A stretch of DNA of 64,000 nt, from contig NZ_NGFP01000002.1 in the NCBI RefSeq assembly GCF_002149035.1, positions 1 through 64,000 of the forward strand, given 5' to 3'. The position numbers and the translations under genes were made by a program. The notes beneath the pieces were generated by a model, which was given only the letters and a program-made list of their open reading frames with translations, searched no databases and had not been told where the DNA came from. This DNA comes from Streptosporangium minutum (GTDB lineage Bacteria > Actinomycetota > Actinomycetes > Streptosporangiales > Streptosporangiaceae). Every line of letters begins with the position of its first letter. The stretch's first letter is position 1. Of this stretch, positions 13,030 to 20,776 are shown one piece after another.

Positions 13030-14817
13030 TCAACTGCCTTCTTGCCACGCGCGCCACAGCCGCGCGTACCGGCCGCCCAGAGCCACCAGTTCCTCGTGGG
13101 TGCCGTGCTCCACAACGCGTCCCGCGTCCAACACGGCGATGCGGTCCGCCGCCATCGCCTGGGTCAGCCGGTGCGCCACGAACAGCGTGGTGCGGCCCAG
13201 GCACACGGCCGACACGGCCCGCTCCAACTCGGCGGCGCCCTGGCTGCCCGCCTCCGCGGTCGACTCGTCCAGCACCACCACCGGCGACCGGCCCAGTACC
13301 AGCCGGGCCAGGGCGATCTGGGCGACCTTGGTGCCGTCCAGGCGCTCGCCGCCCTCGCCGACCATGGTGTTCAGCCCATCGGGCAGGGCCGCGACCCACG
13401 TCTCGGCGCCGGCCGTACGCAACGCGTCCATCAGCTCGGCGTCGGTCGCCTCCGGCGCGGCCAGCCGCAGGTCGTCGGCGAGCGGACCGGAGAACACGTG
13501 CGTCTCCTGCGTCAGGATGCTCACCAGGGCCCGTACCCCGGCCTCGTCCAGACCGGCGAGGTCGGTCGACCCGACGCGCACCGACCCGGCCTGAGGGGTC
13601 CCGATGCCCGCGATCAGCGCGGCCAGGGTCGTCTTGCCCGCGCCCGTCGCCCCCACCAGCGCGAGCGAACCGCCCGCCGGGATCACCAGGTTGACGTCCC
13701 GCAGGACCGGCTGCTCGGAATCGGGATAGCCGAACGTCAGCCCCTCCACCGTCACCGGGTACGGCCCGGCGTCCGCCGGGGCGACGGCCACCCGGCCCAC
13801 CAGCCTTTCCTCCGTGGCCTCGCCCAGCACCCCGACCAGCCGGGTCAGACTCGCGCCCGACTTCTGCGCCTCGTCGAAGGTGAACATGATGGCGCCCAGC
13901 GGAGTGAACAGCCGGTGGAACAGCAGTGGGGCCACCGACGCCTCACCCAAGGTGACGGCATCGGCCTCCAGCAGGACGTAGCCCACCACGATGATCAGGA
14001 CCAGCCCGATGAACTCGGCGCGGTTCTCCCTGCCGACGAACCGGCCGAAGAACCGGAACACTTCGACGCCGAGATCGCGCACCCGCCACGACTCGCGGGT
14101 GACCTGCTCGCGGAAGGCGTCCTCAAGGCGGTACGCCCGGACGGTGTCGATCCCGTTCAGGCCACTGATCAACGCCTGCGCGCGATCGGCCTGGGCTTCC
14201 CGCTGCTTCTGGTAGAGCGGTGCGGACCGGGGGAGATACCAGCGGAGGGCCAGCGCGTAGGCGGGCAGCGCGCCGGCACCCGCCAGGCCGAGCCGCCAGT
14301 CCAGCCCGAACATGCCGACCGTGGCGATGACGACCAGCACTCCCGCCGAGAACACCGTGGGGACGGCCGTCCGGATGCCCTTGGACACCACGGCCACATC
14401 GTCACCGACCCTGGACAGCACGTCGCCCCGGCCGACCTGCTCGATCCGCGCGCTCGGCATTCCCAGCACCGCCTGGACGGCGCCCTCCCGCAACCGCGCG
14501 AGCAGATCCGCGCCCAGCCGCCCGGTCAGGTACGTCGACGCCGCGGCGGCCGCCGAGCCGAGCAGCGCGGCGGCCACCAGCAGCGTCCCGATCGTGATCA
14601 GGATCGACTGCGGTTCGCCCCCGACCACCCCGTCGACCACCCGGCCGAGCAGGAGCACCGGCAGCACCTGGAACGCCGCCCCGGCCACCGTGGTGAGCAC
14701 GGTGGCGGCCGTCAGCCATGGCACCTCGCGGGAGTGCGCCGCGACCCATCGGGCGGCCTCGCGTCCGGTCGCCGTGCGCAGGATGGCCGGGGCGACGCGC
14801 GTGTCGGCGGTGCTCAC
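13030..14817 (-). CDS. cchG: ABC half-exporter with degenerate signature motif (CchG-like)
   Basis: 595-residue half-transporter with an N-terminal membrane domain (about residues 35-320) and a C-terminal ATPase. Walker A (GATGAGKTT), Walker B (VVVLDEST) and the switch His (FVAHR) are intact, but the ABC signature is ERLDGTKVAQIALARL instead of LSGGQ. It is the mirror image of the half-transporter at 419-2119, which keeps LSGGQ and loses the rest. The two should assemble into a heterodimeric siderophore exporter in which this subunit's Walker motifs and the partner's signature build the single active site. GTG start; the gene follows the binding protein by 46 bases and precedes the NRPS, the position of cchG in Streptomyces coelicolor. 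Confidence 0.9.
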   Translation of the reverse strand: MSTADTRVAPAILRTATGREAARWVAAHSREVPWLTAATVLTTVAGAAFQVLPVLLLGRVVDGVVGGEPQSILITIGTLLVAAALLGSAAAAASTYLTGRLGADLLARLREGAVQAVLGMPSARIEQVGRGDVLSRVGDDVAVVSKGIRTAVPTVFSAGVLVVIATVGMFGLDWRLGLAGAGALPAYALALRWYLPRSAPLYQKQREAQADRAQALISGLNGIDTVRAYRLEDAFREQVTRESWRVRDLGVEVFRFFGRFVGRENRAEFIGLVLIIVVGYVLLEADAVTLGEASVAPLLFHRLFTPLGAIMFTFDEAQKSGASLTRLVGVLGEATEERLVGRVAVAPADAGPYPVTVEGLTFGYPDSEQPVLRDVNLVIPAGGSLALVGATGAGKTTLAALIAGIGTPQAGSVRVGSTDLAGLDEAGVRALVSILTQETHVFSGPLADDLRLAAPEATDAELMDALRTAGAETWVAALPDGLNTMVGEGGERLDGTKVAQIALARLVLGRSPVVVLDESTAEAGSQGAAELERAVSAVCLGRTTLFVAHRLTQAMAADRIAVLDAGRVVEHGTHEELVALGGRYARLWRAWQEGS

Positions 14818-14863
14818 GCCCGGACCGCGGCGGGCCGGGGACGGAACACGTCTGCGGGCATCT

Positions 14864-15913
14864 CTAGCCGGCCGACTTGACGAGTTCGTCGATCGCGTAC
14901 GGCAGGGACAGCAGGGTGCCCTGCGACATGGCCGCGCCGATCGCCGGGCCCTCGCTGTCCAGCAGGTACGACACCTTGCCGTTCTTGACCGCGGGCAGGT
15001 TGGCGAACAACTTGAACTTCTTCAGCGCCTCCTGGTCCGCCTGGTCGGCGATGACGAAGATGCGGTCGACATCGATCAGGTCGATGCGCTCGGGGGACAG
15101 CACGGTGTAGAAGCTGCCGCCCGCGAGCTTGTCGATCTCCGTCGCGCCCTTGAAGCCGATGCCCGACACCAGTCGCCCGCGCACGTCGGTGGTGGTGAAC
15201 GGCGCGACCGAGTTCTTGTACCAGGACACCGCGACGGCGGTCCGGTCGGCGAACTCCGGGTGCGCCTTGCGGGCCGCGTCGAGCTTGTCCTGGATGCCCT
15301 GCACCAGCTTGGCGCCCTCGTCCGCCTTGCCGAGCGCCTTGGCGATGTGAACCGCGTTGTCCTGCCACGGCGCGCTGAACGGCTCCTTCTCGCCCTTGGT
15401 GCGGCCCACCGTCGGGGCGATCTTGGAGAGCCGGTCGTAGGCGGCCTGGTCGATCTCGGAGTAGACCGCGATGATCAGGTCGGGCCGCAGGGCGGCGATC
15501 TTCTCATAGTTCGGGCCGGGGTCCCCGTTGTTCATGATGACGTCGGGACGGGTGTCCCCCCACTTGTCCTTCACCCACGGCCACTGGGTGTTGACGTCGG
15601 GAGTCTTGCCCGGCGGGTTCGGGTACTGGTCGACCATGCCGACCGGCTTGATGCCGAAGGCCAGGATGGCCTGGTCGTCGGTGTAGCCGACGGAGACGAC
15701 CCGCTGGGGGGCCTTGGGGATCTGCGTGGACCCGAACGCGTGCTCCACGGTGAGCGGGAACGCGCCGCCCGTGGTGGCCGCGGTGTCGCCGCTCGGCTTG
15801 TCCGCCGAGCCGGAACCGCATCCCGCGAGGAGGCCGGCGCTGAGGGCCACAGCGGACAGTACCGCCGCGAAGCGCCGCAAGGTCTTCGTAACTGTGGTTC
15901 GGTGGGGGGGCAT
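14864..15913 (-). CDS. cchF: Ferric-siderophore binding lipoprotein
   Basis: 349-residue periplasmic-type binding protein of the FecB/FhuD class that should capture ferric coelichelin and deliver it to the two permeases upstream in the operon. It has a charged N-terminus, a hydrophobic stretch and the lipobox LLAGCG near residue 33, so it is a lipid-anchored surface protein. The body carries typical family features (PKAPQRVVSVGYTDDQAIL, LRPDLIIAVYSE). I chose the ATG at 15913, eight bases after AAGGGA; a TTG 24 bases upstream is a weaker alternative. An excellent iron box lies about 75 bases upstream. Position matches cchF. Confidence 0.93.
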   Translation of the reverse strand: MPPHRTTVTKTLRRFAAVLSAVALSAGLLAGCGSGSADKPSGDTAATTGGAFPLTVEHAFGSTQIPKAPQRVVSVGYTDDQAILAFGIKPVGMVDQYPNPPGKTPDVNTQWPWVKDKWGDTRPDVIMNNGDPGPNYEKIAALRPDLIIAVYSEIDQAAYDRLSKIAPTVGRTKGEKEPFSAPWQDNAVHIAKALGKADEGAKLVQGIQDKLDAARKAHPEFADRTAVAVSWYKNSVAPFTTTDVRGRLVSGIGFKGATEIDKLAGGSFYTVLSPERIDLIDVDRIFVIADQADQEALKKFKLFANLPAVKNGKVSYLLDSEGPAIGAAMSQGTLLSLPYAIDELVKSAG

Positions 15914-15985
15914 CCAGAATCCCTTGCTTCCGTGCAATCGGCTGCAACCCTTTATGAGGAGCAGGAAAACCGTAGCACGCGGGAA

Positions 15986-16004
15986 TTAGGTGAGGCTAAC
16001 CTTG
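15986..16004 (-). promoter_or_regulatory. Iron box upstream of cchF
   Basis: The plus strand reads TTAGGTGAGGCTAACCTTG, matching the IdeR/DmdR consensus at 16 of 19 positions by eye. It is the best of the three iron boxes here. It governs the binding protein and probably the exporter half downstream. It overlaps the stop codon of the ATPase remnant at 15986-16225, so the reading frame ends inside the operator. Confidence 0.85.
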
Positions 16005-16225
16005 CTTGTGGCGGGCCGGACACGGGTGCGGCCGATCGGCACGATGGGTGGCCGGTCGCTCACCCGGTCGCCGATGGCCCCGTGCGGCATCGTGACCCCC
16101 GCGCATCCCGGATCGTGCGGGTCGAGCCCCTCGCCCACGTCCTTGGCCGTGAGCTCGGGGATGTCCTCGCTGCCCGGCACGACCGTTCCCCCGGCGGGTT
16201 TGAGCGGCCGCCCGCCTGTCCTCAC
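15986..16225 (-). pseudogene. C-terminal remnant of the siderophore-import ATPase (CchE-like)
   Basis: 79-codon frame starting at a GTG that overlaps the upstream permease stop. It is not a complete domain, but its sequence follows the C-terminal end of FecE/CchE ATPases. GGTVVPGSEDIPELTAKDV matches the family pattern G-V-x-x-G-x-x-x-x-(V/L)-T-x-x-x-V, and DRVSDRPPIVPIGR matches the closing DPVSGTPLVVPIGR. Walker A, signature and Walker B, roughly the first 190 residues of the family, are missing. In the coelichelin cluster the ATPase gene sits exactly here, between the second permease and the binding protein, so this looks like an in-place deletion that kept the junction with the permease. 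Whether the stub is translated is unknown. Confidence 0.58.
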
Positions 16226-17292
16226 ATCCCCCTTCGGAGGTTCGCCCTCACCAGCAGGTAGACGAGGAAAGGGCCGCCGATCGCGGCGGTGACCACGCCG
16301 ACCGGGAGAGTGATCGGCAGCGCCGTACGCGCCACCAGGTCAGCGCCGATCAGCAGCAGCGCGCCCAGCAGCCCGGAGGCCACCAGCGGCGGCGTCGGAT
16401 ACCGCGCCAGACGCATCGCCACCTGCGGCGCCACCAGTGCGACGAACGGGACCGGGCCCGCCGCGCTCACCGCCACACCGGCCAGCAGCACCGCGCACAG
16501 CAGCAGGACCGCCCGCACCATCGAGTACCGGACGCCCAGTCCCGCCGCGACCTCGTCGCCGAAGTGCAGCGGCCTGAGGTGGAACGCGACGCACGACACG
16601 ACGGCCAGGAGGGCGAGCGTGCACCACAGCGCCACCCAGACCTCCTCCCACGACCGGTTGTCCAGCGAACCGACCAGCCATGCCTGGGCCCGGGCCACGT
16701 CCCGGATGTCGGCCGTGACCAGCAGCCAGGCCGTGATCGCCTCCATCACGGCGCTCACCGAGATGCCGATGAGGATGAGCCGGAGGCCGTCGATCCCGCG
16801 CCGCCAGGCCAGGAAATACACCAGCAGACCAGTGCCGAGACCGCCCGCGAGTGCCGCGGCGGACAGGCCCACGGAGCTGACGATCGCCGCGGCGGCCCCA
16901 CCCGACACCGTCACCAGGAACACCGCGACCGCGCTCGCGCCTCCGGTGATCCCCAGGATGTCCGGACTGGCCAACGGGTTGCGCGCGACGGACTGCGTGA
17001 TCGCCCCGGACACCCCCAGCGCGACCCCCACGATGAGCCCGGCCAGGGCGCGCGGCATCCGCAGATCCATGATCACGAACTCGTCGACCCGCTCACCCCG
17101 GCCGAGGAGCGTGGCGATCACCTGTGGCAGGCCGATGGGGAAGTCCCCGAGGCCGATGGACAGGCAGAACACCAGAAAGGCCGCCGCCGCCAGCAGCAGC
17201 GTGACGAACACCATCCATGGCCGCCACACGAACGACGCGTAGCCGAGCCGCACGCCCGGAGCCGACGACTGCTTCACCGCTGTCTTGTTCAT
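16222..17292 (-). CDS. cchD: Siderophore ABC transporter permease (FecCD family)
   Basis: 356-residue integral membrane protein with about nine to ten hydrophobic segments, one half of the inner-membrane channel for ferric siderophore. Family landmarks include RMPRALAGLIVGVALGVSG near residue 70, the NPLASPDILGI loop near 110 and VPFVALVAPQ near 300. The ATG at 17292 overlaps the preceding permease stop (ATGA) and is preferred to an in-frame start 24 bases upstream. Its natural ATPase partner, expected downstream, is reduced to a stub, so import would need an ATPase encoded elsewhere, for example the one at 43214-43966. Confidence 0.93.
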   Translation of the reverse strand: MNKTAVKQSSAPGVRLGYASFVWRPWMVFVTLLLAAAAFLVFCLSIGLGDFPIGLPQVIATLLGRGERVDEFVIMDLRMPRALAGLIVGVALGVSGAITQSVARNPLASPDILGITGGASAVAVFLVTVSGGAAAAIVSSVGLSAAALAGGLGTGLLVYFLAWRRGIDGLRLILIGISVSAVMEAITAWLLVTADIRDVARAQAWLVGSLDNRSWEEVWVALWCTLALLAVVSCVAFHLRPLHFGDEVAAGLGVRYSMVRAVLLLCAVLLAGVAVSAAGPVPFVALVAPQVAMRLARYPTPPLVASGLLGALLLIGADLVARTALPITLPVGVVTAAIGGPFLVYLLVRANLRRGM

Positions 17293-18344
17293 ACCGTCTT
17301 GAACTTTCCGCGCCACACCAGCGCCGCGAAGAACGGGGCGCCGACGAGAGCGACGACGACGCCTGCCTGCAACTCGCCCGGTCGTGTCACCACGCGCCCC
17401 ACGATGTCACAGGCCAGCAGGAGGACCGCGCCGAGCAGACCCGCGCACGGCACCAGCCAGCGATAGTCCGGTCCGGTGAGATACCGGGCCACGTGGGCCA
17501 CCATGAGCCCGAGAAACGCGATGGGGCCGCATGCCGCCGTCGTCGCGCCCGCCAGCAGGGTGATGGCGACGATGCCGACGGTCCGGCTCAGTGCGATGTT
17601 CACACCCAGCCCTCGCGCCATGTCGTCACCCAGGTTGAGCAGATTGATGGCGGGCAGTGTGGTCGACGCCAGCACCAACCCGGCCACGATGAACGCGGAC
17701 ACCGGCCAGATGACGTCGAATTCGACACCGGCCACAGAGCCCGCGTTCCAGAACCGCAGCGCGTTCAGCGAAGCCTGGTCCGACAGCGCGACCGCATTGG
17801 TCATCGCCGCCAGGAACACCGCGACCCCCTGCCCGGCCAGCGCGAGCGTCAACGGGCTGCCGGCGCCCCTGCCGAGGCTCGCCAGCCCGAACACGACGAC
17901 ACCGGCGACCGCCGCCCCCAGGAAGGCGAACCAGACGTATTGGTATGGATTGGTGAGCCCGAACAGGAGGGTCACCGACACCACGGCGAACGAGGCGCCG
18001 GAGTTCACCCCCAGCAACCCCGTGTCGGCGATCGGGTTACGCGTGTATCCCTGGATCAACGCCCCGCTGACCCCCAGGGCGATGCCCGCCACGACCGCGA
18101 GCACGGTCCGGGGCACCCGTACGGTCTGCACGATGAGCGTGATCTCGGTGAGCCGCTGGTCGGAGCCCGGCGCCGCGAACAATCCGTGCCACACCTCCGC
18201 GAGACTCAACGCGCGTGCGCCGACAGCCAATGACACCGCCCCCGTGACCAGGAGAATCACCACAAGCGCGCCCAAGCCCACAACCCGCCGCCAGCGGGCC
18301 ACTGTGGCCTCGGACGCGGGACGTTTCCCCACAGTCGTACTCAT
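17289..18344 (-). CDS. cchC: Siderophore ABC transporter permease (FecCD family)
   Basis: 351-residue FecCD permease, first gene of the siderophore import operon. After a short cytoplasmic N-terminus it has a series of hydrophobic helices and the family motifs VRVPRTVLAVVAGIALGVSGALIQG, NPIADTGLLGVNSGA and CGPIAFLGLMVAH. It should pair with the downstream permease, translated by ATGA coupling. The nearest upstream regulatory element is the iron box at 18644-18662, about 300 bases away, which may serve both divergent directions. Confidence 0.93.
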   Translation of the reverse strand: MSTTVGKRPASEATVARWRRVVGLGALVVILLVTGAVSLAVGARALSLAEVWHGLFAAPGSDQRLTEITLIVQTVRVPRTVLAVVAGIALGVSGALIQGYTRNPIADTGLLGVNSGASFAVVSVTLLFGLTNPYQYVWFAFLGAAVAGVVVFGLASLGRGAGSPLTLALAGQGVAVFLAAMTNAVALSDQASLNALRFWNAGSVAGVEFDVIWPVSAFIVAGLVLASTTLPAINLLNLGDDMARGLGVNIALSRTVGIVAITLLAGATTAACGPIAFLGLMVAHVARYLTGPDYRWLVPCAGLLGAVLLLACDIVGRVVTRPGELQAGVVVALVGAPFFAALVWRGKFKTV

Positions 18345-18643
18345 CGACGTACGTCATCCCTCTGATCCACCGGGAACACGCGGCCAGAGGGGCCGTCACG
18401 AGCCTCATGAGGAAACCCCATGTCCCGCCTCGGCGCCGACCGGCTTCGGACATGTCATCCGAGAAGACACGCCTGCCGTCGCCTCGGACTGTCCCGAGGA
18501 GACGACTCCGCCTCCGGCCGCCGCGCGCTCCGCCTTCCCGAGACCGCCTCGACCGGAAACGGCCCGGCCGGGGCGGACGGTCGGGACATGGTGAGCGGCC
18601 GCGGCTCGCGTGTTCTCCGAACCCGCCATTTCGATCAACAAAT

Positions 18644-18662
18644 TTAGGTAAGTCTATCCTTA
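18644..18662 (+). promoter_or_regulatory. Iron box in the divergent cchC/cchJ intergenic region
   Basis: TTAGGTAAGTCTATCCTTA matches the iron-box consensus at 15 of 19 positions by eye. It lies 36 bases upstream of the esterase start and in the 354-base gap between divergent genes. The rest of the gap (18345-18643) shows no supportable gene and could be a long leader for cchC. Confidence 0.75.
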
Positions 18663-18698
18663 GCTTCTGTTCGGCGGTAGGGACGGAGGAGGACCGCG

Positions 18699-19784
18699 AT
18701 GGAGAACATCTTCGCCCGGTTCGGGTGTGCAGGTGAACCCGGTACCGACGAGTTCTGGGCGGCGGCGGCGGGGGCACCCGCGTTCATATCCGCCGGCGAC
18801 GGCGGCGGCTGGACGACCCTGTTCCTGTGGCGCGGGTCCCCGGCGAGCATCGGCTTCGAGAGCTGGTCGGAGCCGGTCCCCCTGCGCCGGTGGGGCGGTA
18901 CGGACTGCTGGTACGCCGAGGTGGTCATGCCCGCGCGGCTGCGGGTGACCTACCAGTTCCTCACGGACGACGCGGCGTACGCCGACCCGCTCAACCCGGC
19001 CGGTGCGGGCGGTGACCGGTCCATCGCCGCGACCCCGGACGCCCCTGCCCAGCCGCACTGGCCTGCCATCGGCGCGGACGACGTCCTGCCCCTCCCTCGC
19101 ACCCGTTTCCGCTGGTCCAGCGAGAGGCTCGGCGGACGGCGCACTGTGCGAGTCCACCCGGCGGGCGGTGGCGGGCCGATGGTCCTGCTGCTCGACGGGG
19201 ACGACTGGCTGTACCTGCACCCGGCCGTGACCGCGTTCGACTCGGCCGTCGCCCACGGCGAGATGCCCGCCGTCACGCTCGTCTTCCTGCCTGCCCAGGC
19301 CAGGGACGCCGAATTCGGGTGCAGGCCCGAGCTGTGGGAGGCGGTCCGGGACGAACTGCTGCCGCTGGTGGCCGAAAGCGGCGTACCCGTCGACCGGGAC
19401 CGGCTGGTGGTCGCCGGGCAGAGTCTCGGCGGACTGAGCGCGATGTACGCGGCACTGGAGTTCCCGGGCCTGGTGTCCGGTGTCGCGTGCCAGTCGGGGT
19501 CGTTCTGGTGGACGCCCGACGCCGTGGACCTGGCCGACCCCATGGGCGGCCCGGCCGGCGGTGCCGTCGCCGCGCGCTTGCGGGAGCGTCCCGACCTGTC
19601 CGGTCTGCGGGTCGCGTTCGACGTGGGGGAGCACGAGACGCGGATGCTGCCGCACTGCGAGCTGGTCGAGACCCTGACCGAACAGGCCGGTGCGACCGTG
19701 CGGGTTTCACGCTCGGCCTCCGGCCACGATCGAGCGGGCTGGCGACACGCCCTGCTCAGGGATGTCGCCTGGGCGCTCGCCTAG
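18699..19784 (+). CDS. cchJ: Ferric-siderophore esterase, Fes/CchJ family
   Basis: 361-residue enterochelin-esterase-like alpha/beta hydrolase. An N-terminal sandwich-like part (about 1-130) resembles Fes, and the catalytic part carries the nucleophile elbow GQSLGG near residue 240, an acid candidate in DVGEHE and a late His in SGHDRAGW. In the coelichelin cluster the orthologous gene cchJ is thought to aid iron release. Here it is divergent from the import operon rather than last in the NRPS operon, with its own iron box 36 bases upstream and a GGAGGAGG ribosome site. Confidence 0.9.
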   Translation: MENIFARFGCAGEPGTDEFWAAAAGAPAFISAGDGGGWTTLFLWRGSPASIGFESWSEPVPLRRWGGTDCWYAEVVMPARLRVTYQFLTDDAAYADPLNPAGAGGDRSIAATPDAPAQPHWPAIGADDVLPLPRTRFRWSSERLGGRRTVRVHPAGGGGPMVLLLDGDDWLYLHPAVTAFDSAVAHGEMPAVTLVFLPAQARDAEFGCRPELWEAVRDELLPLVAESGVPVDRDRLVVAGQSLGGLSAMYAALEFPGLVSGVACQSGSFWWTPDAVDLADPMGGPAGGAVAARLRERPDLSGLRVAFDVGEHETRMLPHCELVETLTEQAGATVRVSRSASGHDRAGWRHALLRDVAWALA

Positions 19785-19916
19785 CGCTCGGCCGTCAGGC
19801 TGCATCGGTGAGAAGGGCTCCGGTGCGCGCCCGGCACTCGTGCGGCGCGATGGCCGAGCTGTGGTAGCCGGTCAGCGTCACGAGCCGAGGAGCGCGTACG
19901 GACAGCGGGAGCTACC

Positions 19917-20531
19917 TCACGGTCTCACGCCTCTGGGGAACCCGGTCCAGCGCAGGTCGGCCGGGAGATGGCTCATGTCGTTGAACATCACGATCGTGGG
20001 CGGCAGGGCGTCGCGGTACTCGATGACAGTCAGCGCGGTGTTGGCGCTGTTCAGTCCGAGCCACCGGGACGGCGGCGCGTCCAGTGCGTGCCGCACCAGC
20101 CACGCGATCGGATAGGCGTGCGTCACCAGGACCTCGTGCGTGTCGGGCCCGGCCCCTCCCGCGGTGGTGTCGGGGACCTTCGCGAACCGGGCGACCAGGG
20201 CCTCGGCGATCCTCTGGCCCGAGGCTGCCTCGGCGTCGTCGTAGCCGTCGAAGAAGCCGGTCCAGGACGGAGGTGTTTCGGCCGCGCCGGGAACGTAGGG
20301 CACGTGGTCGACGAGTTCGGCGGCCTCGGTCACGGGCACGTTCGGTAGATGCCGGGCGAGTTCGTGCGCGCTCGCTACGGCGCGTGGTAGCGGAGAGTGC
20401 CACACGGCGTCGACCGGTATGCCGGCGAGCCGTTCGCCCAGCAGGCCAGCCTGCCGGTGCCCGATGCCGGTGAGCTCCCCGAACGCGTCGGCCGCGCCGT
20501 GGCGTGCCAGGTAGAGGTGTCGTGTTGCCAT
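19917..20531 (-). CDS. Histidine phosphatase family protein (phosphoglycerate mutase-like)
   Basis: 204-residue member of the histidine phosphatase superfamily. The phospho-accepting RHG motif is at the N-terminus (LYLARHGAAD), a second-site arginine in SPLPRAVAS, and the second catalytic His in VLVTHAYPIAWLVRH. Such proteins dephosphorylate small phosphometabolites or proteins; no substrate can be read from the sequence. It stands alone between cchJ and the PEP-synthase-like gene. Confidence 0.92.
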   Translation of the reverse strand: MATRHLYLARHGAADAFGELTGIGHRQAGLLGERLAGIPVDAVWHSPLPRAVASAHELARHLPNVPVTEAAELVDHVPYVPGAAETPPSWTGFFDGYDDAEAASGQRIAEALVARFAKVPDTTAGGAGPDTHEVLVTHAYPIAWLVRHALDAPPSRWLGLNSANTALTVIEYRDALPPTIVMFNDMSHLPADLRWTGFPRGVRP

Positions 20532-20776
20532 AGGTGGTCAGGGGTGCGGTGCCCGTGCGGGCCCGCTTCCCCTCTCCTTTCGATCCGTAGGTGCGGGTTC
20601 GGTGGCGGAACGCTTGGGCGGGGCCGGTTCCTGGTCTGGCGGAGGCCGTGCGCGGCCGGGCGGCGCGACCATCGTCAGCGGACGGGACCCGTGCCGTTGC
20701 GACTGCCGGCATGCTTGCCACGTCGGCGGCGTGCGCCTTCCGGCGATGACCCCTGGCCGGGGACGGAAGTGATCAG

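Noticed and set aside
18405-18641. 78-codon minus-strand frame beginning beside the iron box upstream of cchC
   Set aside because: TTG start, Gly/Ala/Arg-rich product, no resemblance to any cch gene; treated as leader sequence.
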